Numbered from the stretch's first letter, positions 26,188 through 39,145 are shown. The stretch is DNA of 64,000 nucleotides from Lethocerus indicus (GCA_019843655.1 JACDQD010000005.1:26112954-26176953); one strand, 5' to 3'. The notes: generated by a model from the letters alone, not told the origin. A program made the numbers and translations.

Positions 26188-26760
26188 TATAACGCAATGA
26201 GAAATTATTGTATCGGCATTACATCATATATCGTTTAGGTCTCAATCGATTTGAGGGCGGATAACGTGCGACCGGTTAACTACAAATAACTGGTGCTGCT
26301 AATGAGCTCACCTAAATCCGAGACTTAAATCGGGGGGCTGTCCACTTAAATGGGATGGCCCCGCGTTTTCACCGGATTATTTTAACTGCGATGCCCATAA
26401 ACGACCTAATCCCCAGGGCCCACACTCGCCGATTGTATCGCTACTGATATATGATAGACTGTACTTTATAGCAGAGTTTCAATTCAGCTCACCTAGGTGC
26501 GGAAAACCGTTCTATTCCAATCCCACTACCACATTTCCCATAAATAGTACTTTTTGAGTGGGAAGATATATATATGTATTTTTGGTCGAGTGTGCATGTT
26601 CTAATACAGTAAACACATCACATCAATGTTTGTCAAGGAAAAATAATTTTTAGTGCTAATACTCACGCTTGATATAATAGGCTTGTCCATTTAATTAATA
26701 CATACTATTTTTTGCGGAAAGATATAAACATAGAAATAGATATAGATATAGTTGAGAATC

Positions 26761-26845
26761 CCTGTTTGTGGTCTGCTGGGTTGGAATGCCGTAGATTTCG
26801 TGTGTTTCTGTCTCCTCTCGCTGGTTTGGTCTTTTACTAGACCGG
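26761..26845 (-). mobile_element. Solo end of the Penelope-like repeat
   Basis: 85 bp share with the arms at 11413 and 12122 the landmarks TGGTCTG, TTGGAATGCCGTAGATT, GTGTTTC, CTCTCGCTGGTTTGGTCTT and CTAGACCGG. It includes the outer extension missing from the left arm. Homology stops abruptly in the middle of the palindromic ACCGGT that forms stem III of the hammerhead-like fold. Nothing recognisable follows. Confidence 0.75.
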
Positions 26846-28042
26846 AATACTCATTAGTAGTGTAAAAAATGTCTTCCGCCTAATGTTTGGGTTACAGTGG
26901 CGTCCAGACCGTTCAGAAAGTCTATTCGGTACATTAAAAATATAACGCGAATCTACTTTAATATTAGCCCAATGATTTTACAAGGAGCATTAAAAAACAG
27001 CCCAAGTTTCGTACAACCTTTTGACCGCAGTTAAGAATAAGAAATAAGTAGAATATACTAAACTGAGCCGCTGAAAGGTCGGAGGGCAAAGTTTTTACTC
27101 TAAAATATACGTCCCACAAGTGTGACAAACCGACCTGGCTTCAGGGCGGGCAAGAATTATGTTGCTCTTGTTTTCAGCCCGTATTAATTTTTTTCTTTAA
27201 TTGCACGCTCGTACAATTAACAAAACAAAAGTCCAATTCTGGGCCGCTTTATTTGAACGAAATTATTTTCTTTCGTGATGTCCCTTTATAATTTTTTTTT
27301 CCGCCCCACGAAAGTCGACTCGCATTTTTGCCCGTGATAATCTAAACGGGGGAATAAAATCCGGGGTGAATTCGCCTGCTAAATTCAGAACGGGCGTGTA
27401 TATCTTATTCCGAACATAGTTTTCAGTTTTTCTTTTTTTATTTTTAATTCCTCTTCGCCGCTTGTAAAACCGAGGATAAGAAACTATATGGGGGATGAAA
27501 ATAGGTTTCGTGCAAGTTGGGGAGGAGGAAGCGTGCCCTGCCGGCTCCTAGATAAGATTAAAACGTCAGGACGAGCCTCGCCGGCCCATTTTATCCAGTT
27601 TACCCGTCATTCAGACGACAAACGCGAATTCGATAATCAACCTCCGGAAATGAACTCATCATAATATTAATTACTGACGATTATACAGAATATCAATTTA
27701 TTTTAAATCAGTTCAAAATCAGTTTATTTAAGAAGATCATCATGTTTCGGTTAATTTATTAATAATTTACTCTTTTTAAATCAATTATTTATTCTTAAAT
27801 GTTCCCGTGTACTGAAACTGGTCAGCAGAGACTAGTAATTAACCCACATACGATTTCAAAATCGAGGGAGAACGTTTTATTTTTTAAGCTATTACATACC
27901 GCAAAACTCGAGGCGTTTTAATACTCCTTATGAATGAATAATCTCTTTGAAACAAATACAATGGTACATTTTGATCTCCAAATAAAAATTAAAAAAGATA
28001 TAATTATGCAATTTATGCATAAAATAAACGTGGATAGATGCA

Positions 28043-28352
28043 TGGTACAATTATTAGTTACATGCACGGCGCCGACCCGCAATACAAACCTGTCGTTCGT
28101 TAGTAGCATCAACAGGCGCTCTACAGTATAACATGCACATAGTATTCCATTACAGATCTATTGTAGTTATGTCGACAGTAAAATATATATTACAATAGGT
28201 TCAAAAAAATTATGATGTTCTAATTTTTAAAATCTAAGTCATATGATCAAACTTGTACCTCTTAAATCAGTTATGCGATCCTCAGTCATTCAATTTAAAG
28301 TGCATATCTTTAAACGATATTTAAAACGTTGGAATAAATGTTGGCGGTAATG
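28043..28352 (+). repeat. Hairpin repeat family, copy 3
   Basis: Shares the landmark series described for copy 2 and continues to AAATGTTGGCGGTAAT at 28336-28352. The 5' arm of the hairpin is partly deleted here (GGCGCC runs directly into GACCCGC), while the GTAGCATCA arm on the other side is kept. Confidence 0.72.
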
Positions 28353-29200
28353 TAATAAGCCACGATTTTTCAGCACAATAGAGCACTTAAGCGTTGACAT
28401 AAGTACTTGGGAAGTTAAACCTTTCAAAATCAAATAGGGCTGGAAAAGTTTACGAGTTGAATAGTCGACTTTAAGCCCTTCATTACAATGGCAGTCTTGT
28501 CGTCCGCTCGGGTCCCAACCGAAAACCGCCACAAATTTAAATACCTCAGATTTTTGGCCCGTACTAAAGAGGGTTCTCAGAATAAAAGGCAACAAGTGGA
28601 AAGTCCTGTGATTAATCCTAATTAAATATAATATAATTCGTGTATAAGCGCTCATTGATTTAAAGATGATCGCACTCAATCACAGAAAAGAGTAAACACG
28701 AGTCCATTTTCCAATCGAAACATGTTTGCTTGGGCATATTACGCTCTTTGGTTACACCTGCTTAAGACGGTAATTAGGCCCTGTTTCCCAAATTACATTG
28801 AATTTAAAATGTAAAGTACATCTTTATAGTTGTTTCGTAAATTATAGTTTTATGGAATAGTGAAAAAAATCCGTCCAAAGATGCGGAGAGGGGGAATTGG
28901 ACTGTGCTCATAATTTAACTTGAACCGCGAAAAAGCTACTGGGTGGGGGTGGGTGAAAAGGGTTGGGAAATAAATTGAAATTTCAAAGTAATAGCCACTC
29001 CTTACCCCCGACTCGCTCCCCGCCTATCCCTTCTTGCATTGAATAAACGGACATTTGCCTGGCCACTTTCTGACTCCCATCCCACTCCACCCATCTCTCT
29101 CAGTCTCTCTTTCACATCGTATTATGATATCCATTTTAATAAGTGCGATATACATTATTACACTACACTGATATGTTGTATAGAAGTGAATAATGTAGAA

Positions 29201-29386
29201 CACTTAAACCGATAAACTAGCGCCCCTGAGGGTGGTACCGATATGTACTTAACTAATGTTCGTCGGGTACACTTGCTCCGATTGACTAGATTACTAAACC
29301 CAAACTTTTCAATAAATTTTGGACCAGCAGAACAATTTTATGATCGTTAATACACAATAGCGAGACAGAAACACACGAAATCTACG
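29201..29386 (+). mobile_element. Internally deleted piece of the Penelope-like repeat
   Basis: 29201-29359 is a reverse-complement match to the internal segment 11755-11917; the GATAAACTAGCGCCCC, ACTTAACTAA, TTTTATGATCGT and TACACAATA landmarks are in the same order. It jumps directly to 29360-29386 (GAGACAGAAACACACGAAATC), which is the outer end of the arm. About 300 bp, including the whole hammerhead-like core, is absent at the junction. Confidence 0.75.
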
Positions 29387-29840
29387 ATAAAGTTGAACAC
29401 ATACTACATCAAATTTGAATGAATATATAGTGCATATATCGCGTAGCCTAAACACCATTTTAGTGCCAGTGAGGAAAACTGAATTATGTTAGAATATAAA
29501 TTGAATTATATTTTCAAACAATATAAAAACATAGTGTAGTATTCGAAAGTTGAAAGAAAAGATCTTCATTTAAATCCAGACGAATAATGGAGTTAAAAAT
29601 AGATAGAATTTCGTAATTTTTTGCTTATCAATAGCGGGACGACTGCAGCCGAAAATGTAATGCGCCTGATTAAGTGTTTATGAGACCTAAGATGTTCTGA
29701 GAACTGAAAAGGAATATTGATAATCCCCGTAGACTTCAGTCGTGGAGAGAAGAAAAATAAGGAAGGTAAAGACAAGGCTTATAAGCGGATTAAGCGGGAA
29801 AAGCGGGCTACCTGCCTCGAATACATTTCCGCTGACTGTA

Positions 29841-29990
29841 TTCAGTCCCCGGTTCAATTCCTGTGAATGACAGTATTAGTATTAGCTCCGTCGAAAGGGG
29901 ATGTCCTCCTAATAGCCCGCACAAGCCCCTAATATGCCTTCCGGCCCACAATACGGAATCGGATACAGATAACGTACAAAGAATTTTATT
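29841..29990 (+). repeat. Possible tRNA-derived SINE remnant
   Basis: CAGTCCCCGGTTCAATTCC (29843-29861) fits the tRNA T-arm / pol III B-box consensus GGTTCRANNCC. The same CAGTCCC-GGTTC block recurs at 55238-55255. A GC-rich body of about 100 bp follows and ends in AT-rich sequence. No clear A box or cloverleaf is visible upstream, so it is at best a decayed SINE. Confidence 0.3.
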
Positions 29991-30309
29991 TAAATATAGC
30001 ATTTATTTTAGATTTATTATTTTCCTTAGAATTTCTAAGGTAGCTCGGGTACATTTAAAACAGACAAAATATTATCTATAAGAACCCGTCGAATTAATCG
30101 AAATCAGTTAAAATCCATCATCCCCGGACGTTTTTGAGGCTTTATAAAATAAAAATAATAACTCTTCGATTCTATATAACCAGAGATCAACATTGACACT
30201 TTGTTCAGAATTAAGCCAACACCGAAAACGGTACCAAACCTATCCAAACCCAGCAATTAGAGGTCAGCAAGAATCGTCGGCAGAATCGTCACATTTCAAT
30301 TTCTCCTTT

Positions 30310-30900
30310 AGGTTTCTTTATTAGGCCTGATCAGCTCGTCTGTATTTCTGCGCTTTGTTCGAGCATTGGCTGGAAGAAAAAATATTTTTCCTCCGGAGCC
30401 TGTTTATTTTGGGTGCGATATCGCTGGGCGGGTGTTGGAGGGGGCGGGGTGGATGGAAGGTGAGGTCGAATATTTCCATTGACCGTGCGGAAGTTTCCCG
30501 GGCCGGCTGAATTGGTGGGTCGCCCCCATCCCCGTTCGGGCCCACCACCCCCAGGACGTATTTGCATGTATTTGTGGGAAGGAGGTGGGTGGGGGGGTAC
30601 CACCCCCCTCCTCACCATTGTGTGATAGTCTGAGCGCAAAATATCGTTTCTCCTCCCTGGAAGGGGAGCCCGAGGGAGGGGGGGAAAAAAAGTCGGCCCA
30701 GTCAAAGTTCCATAAATGTTGGCCTTTTCCGTTTCCCGGCGGCGGGAAAAGAGACGGCGCATGCGGACATTTGAATACATTGATTTGGCATTGAAATCGG
30801 TCTATTCTCTCTCTTCCTCTAAATGCCTGCAGTCTCCCAGAATAAACGCTCACCGTTCTGCTTACCCGATCAGAAAGGGCGTTCACGGGCCTCCAATCCT
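30310..30900. other. GC-rich patch with G-run/C-run inverted repeat
   Basis: The largest GC-rich patch before exon B, ending about 570 bp upstream of it. G-rich GGTGGGTGGGGGGG at about 30586-30597 faces ACCCCCCTCC at about 30601-30610 around GGTACC. Overlapping minus-strand frames of up to 160 codons are proline/arginine rich and look compositional. Confidence 0.55.
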
Positions 30901-31470
30901 AGCGTTCCCCGAAACCAAATATGATTAAAATATGCCTTTTCCCCCAAAGAACCAAAGAAGAAATGCGACCATGCGGAGTGTAGTGCATCGGTAAATGATG
31001 AAAACAAATGTATATTTTTCATTAATTGACCTTTATTAATTATTAAGTTGCGTTGAGATGAATATGACCTAAATGCATGTAACGATTTACATGGCTGTCA
31101 GTGTTACTGTCATCGTCATCTAAACGAAATTATCATGACTAAATACATGGTATACGGTATATGTATTTGCAAAATATTGTGAACTTAATTACATGCCTTA
31201 CTAATTGATTCCTATTTATGTAATTATTTATATGGTATATTTATTTAATGTATTAAGTAAGCAGTATTTATGAATTATCGTCCTCCATTTGGCTCTTGGA
31301 ATACCCTGATGATTACTGTTTATCCTACAGAATTAAACGAAAATTAAATTAGCGAAAAAATAAATTACCGAATTATAAATTATGGAATGTTCTTTTTCCT
31401 GATCGGTAACAGAAATATTTCGACTTATCTATCTTCGTTTTCTGCATTTCTGTTTTACTATGTCGGACAG

Positions 31471-31663
31471 ATGGGATACTTGGAGGTGGTGGTGCCGCCG
31501 GACATCGTCGACGAGGAGACGTCCGGGGACGTGATGGTGCCCGAAGGGGGCTCGGTGACGCTGGCCTGCAAAGCAACAGGATATCCTGACCCGGATATCA
31601 CCTGGAAGAGGGAAGACAGGGCGGAAATCGTCTTTAGGGAAAATTCCGGCATCAAAAGCAAAG
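31471..31663 (+). CDS. Internal exon B of the same lachesin/DIP-like gene (end of Ig1, linker, first half of Ig2)
   Basis: The exon has 64 codons plus one base. It follows a T-rich tract and the acceptor GGACAG|ATG, and ends at the donor AAAG|GTACAG, so it starts in phase 0 and ends in phase 1. The ATG at its first position is an internal Met, not a start. It joins exon A as ...DPMKSE|MGYLEVVVPPDI, the usual Ig1 strand G and linker of lachesin/DIP proteins. Residues 24-33 (PEGGSVTLAC) are Ig2 strand B with its disulfide cysteine at 33, and TGYPDPDITWKRED (36-49) carries the strand-C tryptophan at 45. Ig2 breaks off at residue 64, so its strand-F half is on a later exon that I could not find before base 64000. 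No N-X-S/T sequon lies in the two exons. Family assignment is strong; the paralogue is unknown. Confidence 0.93.
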
Positions 31664-31886
31664 GTACAGATCATCTTCCTAGCAATATAGAAAAGCGGAA
31701 TAGCTGCTTATGTGTAGGTAACGAATGAAAATCATAATCTAATTTCGCGTGTTTATCTGAAGGAATCGCAATTCTTTAGATTTGATAAGCAAAAATAATT
31801 AATACAAAAAAACATAGTTCTCATAATATAAATATTTAAAATGTGCATAAATAAATATATAAGGAGTAAATCCTATGTACTATTGA

Positions 31887-31889
<3 letters not shown>

Positions 31890-31929
<40 letters not shown>
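31890..31929. repeat. (AT)n microsatellite
   Basis: An uninterrupted AT/TA run of about 20 units, about 230 bp downstream of exon B. It is self-complementary and could form a cruciform. Confidence 0.97.
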
Positions 31930-31932
<3 letters not shown>

Positions 31933-33898
31933 AATAAGAAGAAAACTAATTCGTTTGGCAAATCTCATTCGTACTCATAATTACAGTATTCCAAATTAAA
32001 AAATTTATCAGCACCTAAGATTTTTGGAATCCCTGTGATTTCAATGGAATAAAGCCACGGACCGCAAGAACAATTCGAGTAATTAAAAAAATATTGTTTC
32101 AATCTGTAAATACTCTTCTGTTCAATTATATGAAATTAGTTAATACAATAATATAAACATAAAAGGGTATCCGAACAGAAAAAGAAATATGAAATTAATG
32201 AATGCTTTTTCAGTTTTTAATTTTCGAAAATAATACTTCAATTAGGCGGACAATAAGAATAATAATATGAAAGACATGAGAAATTGAAATTTTCCCATCA
32301 CGAGAGGAACTTTTGGTTTAGAAGGTTTAGTTAATTGGATTTTATCAATGCACATTATAACAAAAATGTGAATTACGAAAAAGTATAATATTATAAGATA
32401 GAGCAGGAACGCACTTCACTAGTTTGCGGGAGAGATATATTTACTACGTAAGAGAATTGTTGGTATATAATCCTATGGTATATAAGTTCTTATAATTTTT
32501 GCAATGTATAATGGAAGCAATAATTCCATAGCGGCAGATGCGCGAAATCACCACTTTTATGTGTCATTAAAAACATTTTTATTTGCGAAAGAACGTTACT
32601 GAAATAGTTCAATATCCTTAATTTTGGAAACATGCCTGATACTTTCATTACACTTAATTGATAAAAAAAAATTAAAGCATGGAAAGATTTCATCGCCCGA
32701 AGGGAGTAATCCTAATCCATTCCGGTCTTAATCAAGAAATAAGTTTAATATCGTAAAATGAAAGAGCCATTTGTAGCGGAGTAACAACAGCTGCTTACGA
32801 CCGGCTGCTTATATTTCTCCGGCCCCACTTCCCTTTGATGACCATTAATCTGAAATATTGTCGGTTTCCATGGAACAGAAATTAAAAACAAAAAAAGCAA
32901 CACGGCAACATCCAGCCAACCCTCCTCTGTTGAATCTGAAGTAAAACAGTAACCCGAAATTAATTAAAGAATTCCGAGTTTCGCCCGCCCGTGACAGCGG
33001 AAAGCATGAACATAATCGTAACAGCAATGATTCTTTATAAAATAAAAATTAACGTTAGAAGGGAATATTATATTTTTACATTTAAAAGAACTCTATTTTA
33101 CGAGGGATTCCTAGTGTTGCAATCGCCGTAAAATATACAATTCAATGACTTTACAGTTTATTGATTGGGTATAGTAGATTTAATGACGCCAGTAGCAAGA
33201 TTTTTTCATTTTCTAAATTACTTTATAACGCCATAATATAATTGCCATAGAAACACCTGTTTAAAATTTATAATAAGACCGTGTCTTTTGCACAGCATTT
33301 TTAACACAACATAAATAATGAGGAACAATTATTTTCTAGGATATAAGATTAAGATTTCATTTCTCGCGTTACTTCGTCACATTGTACAGTCGATCGTCTT
33401 GATCGTTTCGGACGCTTAAATGAATTGGACCGAGCTTAGAATTCAGTTTGTTTCTGCAAGTTGAACCTAATCTCCGCGGCTTCTTAAAGCCTACACTTTC
33501 TTTGAGATTGCCGGGACACTAGCCGGCCGCATCAAAATTTTATTCCGAAGCTTTTAGCGAACATTTCTGGTACTTAGCGCGGAAGTTTCACGCCGGCAAA
33601 TTAATACCTCGTAAATAATTTTTGAGCGGCGCTCTCCTTGAACAGAGCTTTCCTGGGTGTCGATTAGTCGGGGCTCGGGGCCTCAACAGGGACGGGGACA
33701 GGCCCCAAGTCCCAAAGTATTCTCAGCTTTTGACGGCTCCATTAAACAACTCAAAATTCACTTTTCTCAACTTTTCTTCGGCCAATGTTCTACATACTAT
33801 ATTAACGGTCGGATTATTTTAGTTTTCGCGAATTAAGTTCTATAATAGACACTTCATACTCCTTTGAATCCCAATTTTAATTTTAATACGTGGTTAGT

Positions 33899-34056
33899 GG
33901 GATCGGACAATTAATATTTCAATGTACGGCGCTGATGCTAGACCCGCAATACATAACTGTCGTCCGTGACTAGCATCTGAAGGCACTGTATAGCATAAAG
34001 TACACATAATATTCTATTGTAGGGACACAAAAGTATGACATTTTAATATTACTCTG
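33899..34056 (+). repeat. Hairpin repeat family, copy 4
   Basis: Contains ATCGGACAATTAATATTTCA, GCTAGACCCGCAATAC, CTGTCGTCCG, GGCACTGTATAG and the distal GACATTTTAAT, skipping about 60 bp present in copy 2. It has the best-preserved inner stem: GATGCTAG 33934-33941 pairs perfectly with CTAGCATC 33970-33977. Confidence 0.72.
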
Positions 34057-34582
34057 AGTTTTTTTTATTAATAACTCTGCAGTTGTGTTTAGCAACCACC
34101 CCAAGCCATGTCGGGTATCTGTGTGTAAGAATTTTGTGTTTCTGTGTGCGTGTGTTTATGTTCCTTCGAAATGCATATAAAGCGGTAGATACTTCCCTAG
34201 AGTGTGAACGAGAACTTCCAAAAAAGCCCAGAATATATTTGAATTTTAATTCTCTTTCGAACAAGATTTTAAATATCCCCCATGAGTTTGATGAAGGGAG
34301 AAGACCTTCCATGAACAAACCAGGGTGAAGTGGATTAGATTTTTTTCGGAATCATATAAAAAAATGTATTACCGATTCAACAATTAATAAAATGAAACAT
34401 TTCAAAAGGTCTAATTAAATTAAAATTTGCTGCACGAAATCTCGCAAACGGAGTGCAAGTTTTATCGACGGAAGATCGGTTAGGTGTGGTGTGTGCCCCC
34501 TTCGGGTTTTATCTAATTTCCGGGATTGGCCGAAAAAAGGAGCGACAAATCTTTATCGGGGGGCGGCTTTAAAAATATCCGG

Positions 34583-34626
34583 GTTGTCGCCGCCGCCGAT
34601 GCCGCCGCCTCCACCGCCCCACCACT
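34583..34626. repeat. GCC-rich trinucleotide tract
   Basis: Imperfect GCC/CCG units with GAT and TCC interruptions. Both strands stay open for about 60-90 codons because of the composition, without any recognisable protein. Confidence 0.8.
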
Positions 34627-35569
34627 TCCGACTTCTCAGGACACGCCCCGATTGGATATAACGTCCATCCAAATAACGAATAACCGGAACCCGAGATCCC
34701 AATCGTACCTCTGAACCCCCTTTTAGCTTTTGTCAGTCGGGGATAGAAAATATCCGGGCCGGGAGTATATCCCCGATGAACCCTTTTATAACAAGAGACA
34801 AACCCTCTTTCACGAGAAAAATCGGCTTTCTTCAAATCCAGATGTCGCCCTCCATCTGTCTAGGCGCAGCACGCGAAATGACGGCTAAAACGCGATATTA
34901 GCCTAACTGTTGGGCAACGAGTTTAAGGCAAATATCGACATACGCTAAAATGACAATAAATATGACCAGAGAACATAAAGAGGGTTTCAGTTGCAATCAA
35001 CTATGACCAGTATGACGGACCGTTTTATAGGAAAGCAGAATTCATAAATAATATATCACTTTATTAACTTCTGGAAAGTATACTTCACGACGAAGAAAGA
35101 TAATAAGTGTAAGTACAAATGACAATTTTAAACTGACAGACACAATAAATCCCCGTGAATAATGCAATAAAACTGAATAATAAAATAAATCATTACAAGC
35201 TGATCAAAAATAGTTCAGTAATTATTAAAAGAAAAGTAATTGTTACTGGAAAGGTGTTTTGACGGTTAAAGATTTTGTGGATTAATCGAGTAATAATTAT
35301 GTTACATATTTATATTCAACATACTCCCAGGTGTTGATTATATTCGATATACAATTAATTTCTGCAGCTAAACAATATTTCTAAAGCCTAAAAATTAGAG
35401 TAGGTGGAGGGTTATATTTGTGTGGTCGGGGGAGTAATCCCGGAGGAAGGGGGTGTGGGGTTAGGGATTTGAGTTTGAGAAGTGGCTGAGATAGGAAGTA
35501 GGGAGGACGAGCGCTAACAAGGGAACGGTGTCAGCCCCCCGTCCTCCAACAGTCAACCGGCAGGCCCAT

Positions 35570-35639
35570 CTCTCCCTCTCTCCCTATCGCTCCCTCCCTC
35601 CCTCCCTCCCTCTCTCTCTCTCTCCCTCTCTCTCTCTCT
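35570..35639. repeat. Pyrimidine tract, (CCCT)n and (CT)n mixed
   Basis: An almost pure pyrimidine run on the + strand, with CCCT units passing into CT units. It is bounded by a GC-rich patch on the left. Confidence 0.93.
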
Positions 35640-38600
35640 GTGTACTCGGCAAGGATAACTAAACCACCCCAAACCAGACACTAACTCCCACTAATTAGCC
35701 GACTCCGAGCCTTCGGCTTGATTTAATAATCATTTGTCCTGCCGGCCCCCCCATCACAACCCACGAGTGAATATGGATATGATTTGTAACCCGCGCGAAT
35801 TGTTTCAATGCCAAATGATCCTTAGCGCCGACACCAGGAATAAGATGCCGGTGTCGAACCTAAGCTAACACAACTGCTTTCCACGATTTCATTTGTCGAA
35901 TTGTACTCTTATACAATACAGCAATAATCCCCATTCGTGCGATTAATCTCCAACCCTAGTTTAGTTTCGGCTTCCCTCTATCATTCGGGGTATAAAGGGC
36001 TCTTATATTTTTAATAATTCGATGTTTATTTTTCCGACGTTGCCTATATAACGCAATAGCCTATTTACAGTTAGTAATGCTCTGTAATTTGATTTAATAA
36101 TCATTTATTCTCTATTTGCAGCACCAATTATTCGCATGTTGGACAAGAATAAACCTGCTCCTGCCAGTACACCCTGTTTAATTTCGCGGTAAAAAATTGG
36201 ATAAAAAAAAATATTTTCCGAGTATCATATGCAGGATATTCAAAACTCTCCGATCGGAAATTACTCCCTGGGGAGTGAAAATCAGGAAATCGGGAAAATG
36301 GGTATAAATGATCTCTCCGCTTCTAGTTTCTAAACATCGTATTTCAGTTCTTTTCCATCGATACAAAATTTCAACTCTACACCCAAAACATCTTGACATA
36401 TTATCAGAAGAGTAAACAAGGAAAATTGGAATGTCAGTATTTTCATTTGGTGAGGGAGAGGAGGCAAATGACTTTTTAAAATGAAAAAAGATTTTCTCTG
36501 GCGTTTTTTCTGCGCCTCGATTTAAATGGGACGCTGTAAATGGTATCAAATGGTTAAACGGTATCAAAGAGACAAAATAGGTAAGGCACAGAATCCAGAG
36601 TATTGTCGTCCTTCTTAGATTAAACCCGGGAGGGTTTAAGCCCTTCCTGTTAATTTCATACTGTTGGTGCGTCCGTCCCCGAGTGGATAGTTCGGGGAAC
36701 ATTGTCTCTGAAAATAAAACTCCGGCGTCGCTTAACAACTTTGCAAGGAAAAAAAGGACCGAAAGCTGGGTTAAGATTTCTTGCGGACGAGGGGCGGGGC
36801 GGGGGCGGAAAAAACAAATTCGGACAGAATTACGAGAGGCGCGATAGCGGCCAATCCCGGGGGCCGAAAAAAAGCGGCCCGGCCTCCATAGCTTTTATAA
36901 TTCGCAGCCTGATAGCCAGTTTTTGCGAGCCAATTGTCGGCCGGAATTCGCCAGAATCAGCGATCCTACCCTAGATTCGATAGTAATATTTCAATGGGGA
37001 AACGAAAGCGCTGGTTCAACTACCTCCACCTATAAACTACACGCCCTACCTATTTTTTCCATCTACTTATCGTGTCCTGAACCATTCTCCATACTCTGTA
37101 CTCATCCCGATCTTTACTTTTATCTGTAGTATAAAATTAAATTAGTACTTCCTAAATTGTATACATGAGGAAATTCATCGTTCCGAAATATCGAGATGTT
37201 TGTCATTACTGTATTCGCATGGGTCAATCCTCGTAGCTTGTTGAGTAAAATAGGCTGAAGGGAATATTATCCATCTGCTTTGTATTTGTCTGAAAGAAAA
37301 TGTCAGAAATAATACTCAAAGTATAGTACTTATGTCTACGATCTCGATTAACAAACATGATCGAATCCTCCACCTCCCTCATACTGATCGGACCTAATAA
37401 TCTCCCCATACCGATTATATATCAACGAATAAGTTCCTAAAGTAATTAATTTCTTTCATCATTCAGGTACCTCTTCCAAATTCAATGTCGGGGCCATACA
37501 GAAACCGGCAAAGATTAAATTCAAAGTCGGTATTAAGACTGATGAAGCGGTTGCCCCTGGAATTAAGCGTCGTAAAACAAGTCCGTGGATCGGTACCTAA
37601 GTAATTGACTGTCTAATGAAGGGCAGTAATACCTCAGGAAAAGGAGGGATTTAATCTGAAGATCGGTCTCCCGAGGGGGACAATGAAATTATTTACGCCC
37701 GGGGATTTAACTTGGGGTTAATTGAATTGCACTTGGCCAACGATCGACGGGTAATGGGTTTAAGCGGACAGAGACGATGTCATGAATAGTTGCGTGGATT
37801 GTATTAAATGTGCAATAAGAAGATCAACACCTAATATATTAGGTAGTCCAAGGTTAACGGACCGACGTTTGGTGAAACGATAAAGGTCCTTCTCATAAAC
37901 AACTACATAAAATAGGTGGTAAAGCAACGTGGCAGCTGCATTTTGCACACAAAACATACGAGGAAGAGGTGCGAATATGAAAGGAATGCTCTGAAACGCC
38001 ATAAATAAATCTTAATGAAGCTAAAAATACAAATAAACAAATTTAATAGAATAATATTTAATTAAGTGTCGAAATACTCGAGGAGTTTAGTTCATTTATG
38101 CGATTCAACAGCACAGGACCGGAAAATTATAATCATTATGAAAGTCAATTGAAATTTGCAGAAGTCCTGCTACCGGCAGGGATTGAATCGAAGCCCTCTA
38201 AACTTCTCAGTCGAATTGCTCCAAATCAATCAACTAATTACCAAAGGAACTTAAATGAATGCCCTACACAAATTGTGAAACTGTTACTGTCAGATCTTCC
38301 TTATAATGTGGTACTGGTCGCACTGACATACGTGTAACGGATTCACGAGTAGACTAGAAATGTAGAACAAGTTCGTTTATTATTCTCGCTACAACAGACA
38401 GAATTTCTGAGAAATCCTCGAGAAAGGCTCGAGTGTTTCTACTTATCGTATTTGACTATAATATTCAAAAAACCTAAAGAAGCTTTGTCAGAAATAGCGT
38501 TGACTGGCACTTCTTCTTCGTGAAATGTGTTTAAAATAACTTGAATGACAATATATTTCGCCACAAACCAATAATCTCGTAGTCCCCTCATTAAACCGAA

Positions 38601-39081
38601 TGTTTCTTCCAGAAACCAAGAGAATGTTTCATTTTTCGCAGTCAATAAGATCTGGAGACGTCACACCCATTGTGTTACTTTCATTAACTCCCTCACATAC
38701 GCGCCTGTTTAGAAATCCCGCGAACCCGTAACATAGTAATTTTTATTCCAAATATAAAAAAAAAGATGTTACACACTGAAAAATATAGCAGTAGTAAGCC
38801 GTGCCCATAGGCCGAGCATTATTTCTGTTTAAAGCTTCTCCTGTCGCGCTACTACTTCTTGTAAATTCTACTCAGACCTGGGGCTACCGACAAATATATA
38901 TAAAGACTGAAAAGTATATTGAATCTTAAAATACTCCACATTATTATTTAAATAATGTTTAAAGCCAGGTCAACTATCAACGACTCTGCTTGTTTCGGAT
39001 TATAGTGCTACGCTACGCAGTATTCCAGCTATTAGGGACATTCCCATAACACAGCAGGGTACAGTAGTACCGCAGTAAATT

Positions 39082-39145
<64 letters not shown>
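39082..39145. repeat. (TA)n microsatellite with GT-rich flank
   Basis: About 30 TA units, interrupted once by ATAC near its start, running into a short CGTGCGCGTGTGTGT segment. Confidence 0.97.

Noticed and set aside
30331..30886. Overlapping minus-strand frames of 149 and 160 codons
   Set aside because: Proline/arginine-rich compositional frames in a GC-rich patch, open in several frames at once.
31387..31470. In-frame ATG upstream of exon B suggesting an alternative start
   Set aside because: The segment is T-rich, encodes a non-family hydrophobic peptide and ends in a clear acceptor; exon A joins perfectly at 31471.
31664..31728. Open frame continuing past exon B to a stop at 31726-31728
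   Set aside because: The peptide departs from the Ig2 pattern immediately after the donor AAAG|GTACAG; a retained-intron isoform is possible but unsupported.
34083..34328. 81-codon frame with a hydrophobic start
   Set aside because: No family resemblance; GT-rich sequence creates the Cys/Val/Phe run.
36178..36738. Longest open frame (186 codons, minus strand)
   Set aside because: No recognisable domain, signal peptide or repeat; the best stretch is a short hydrophobic segment. It overlaps a GC-rich patch and fits chance in 64 kb of intron.
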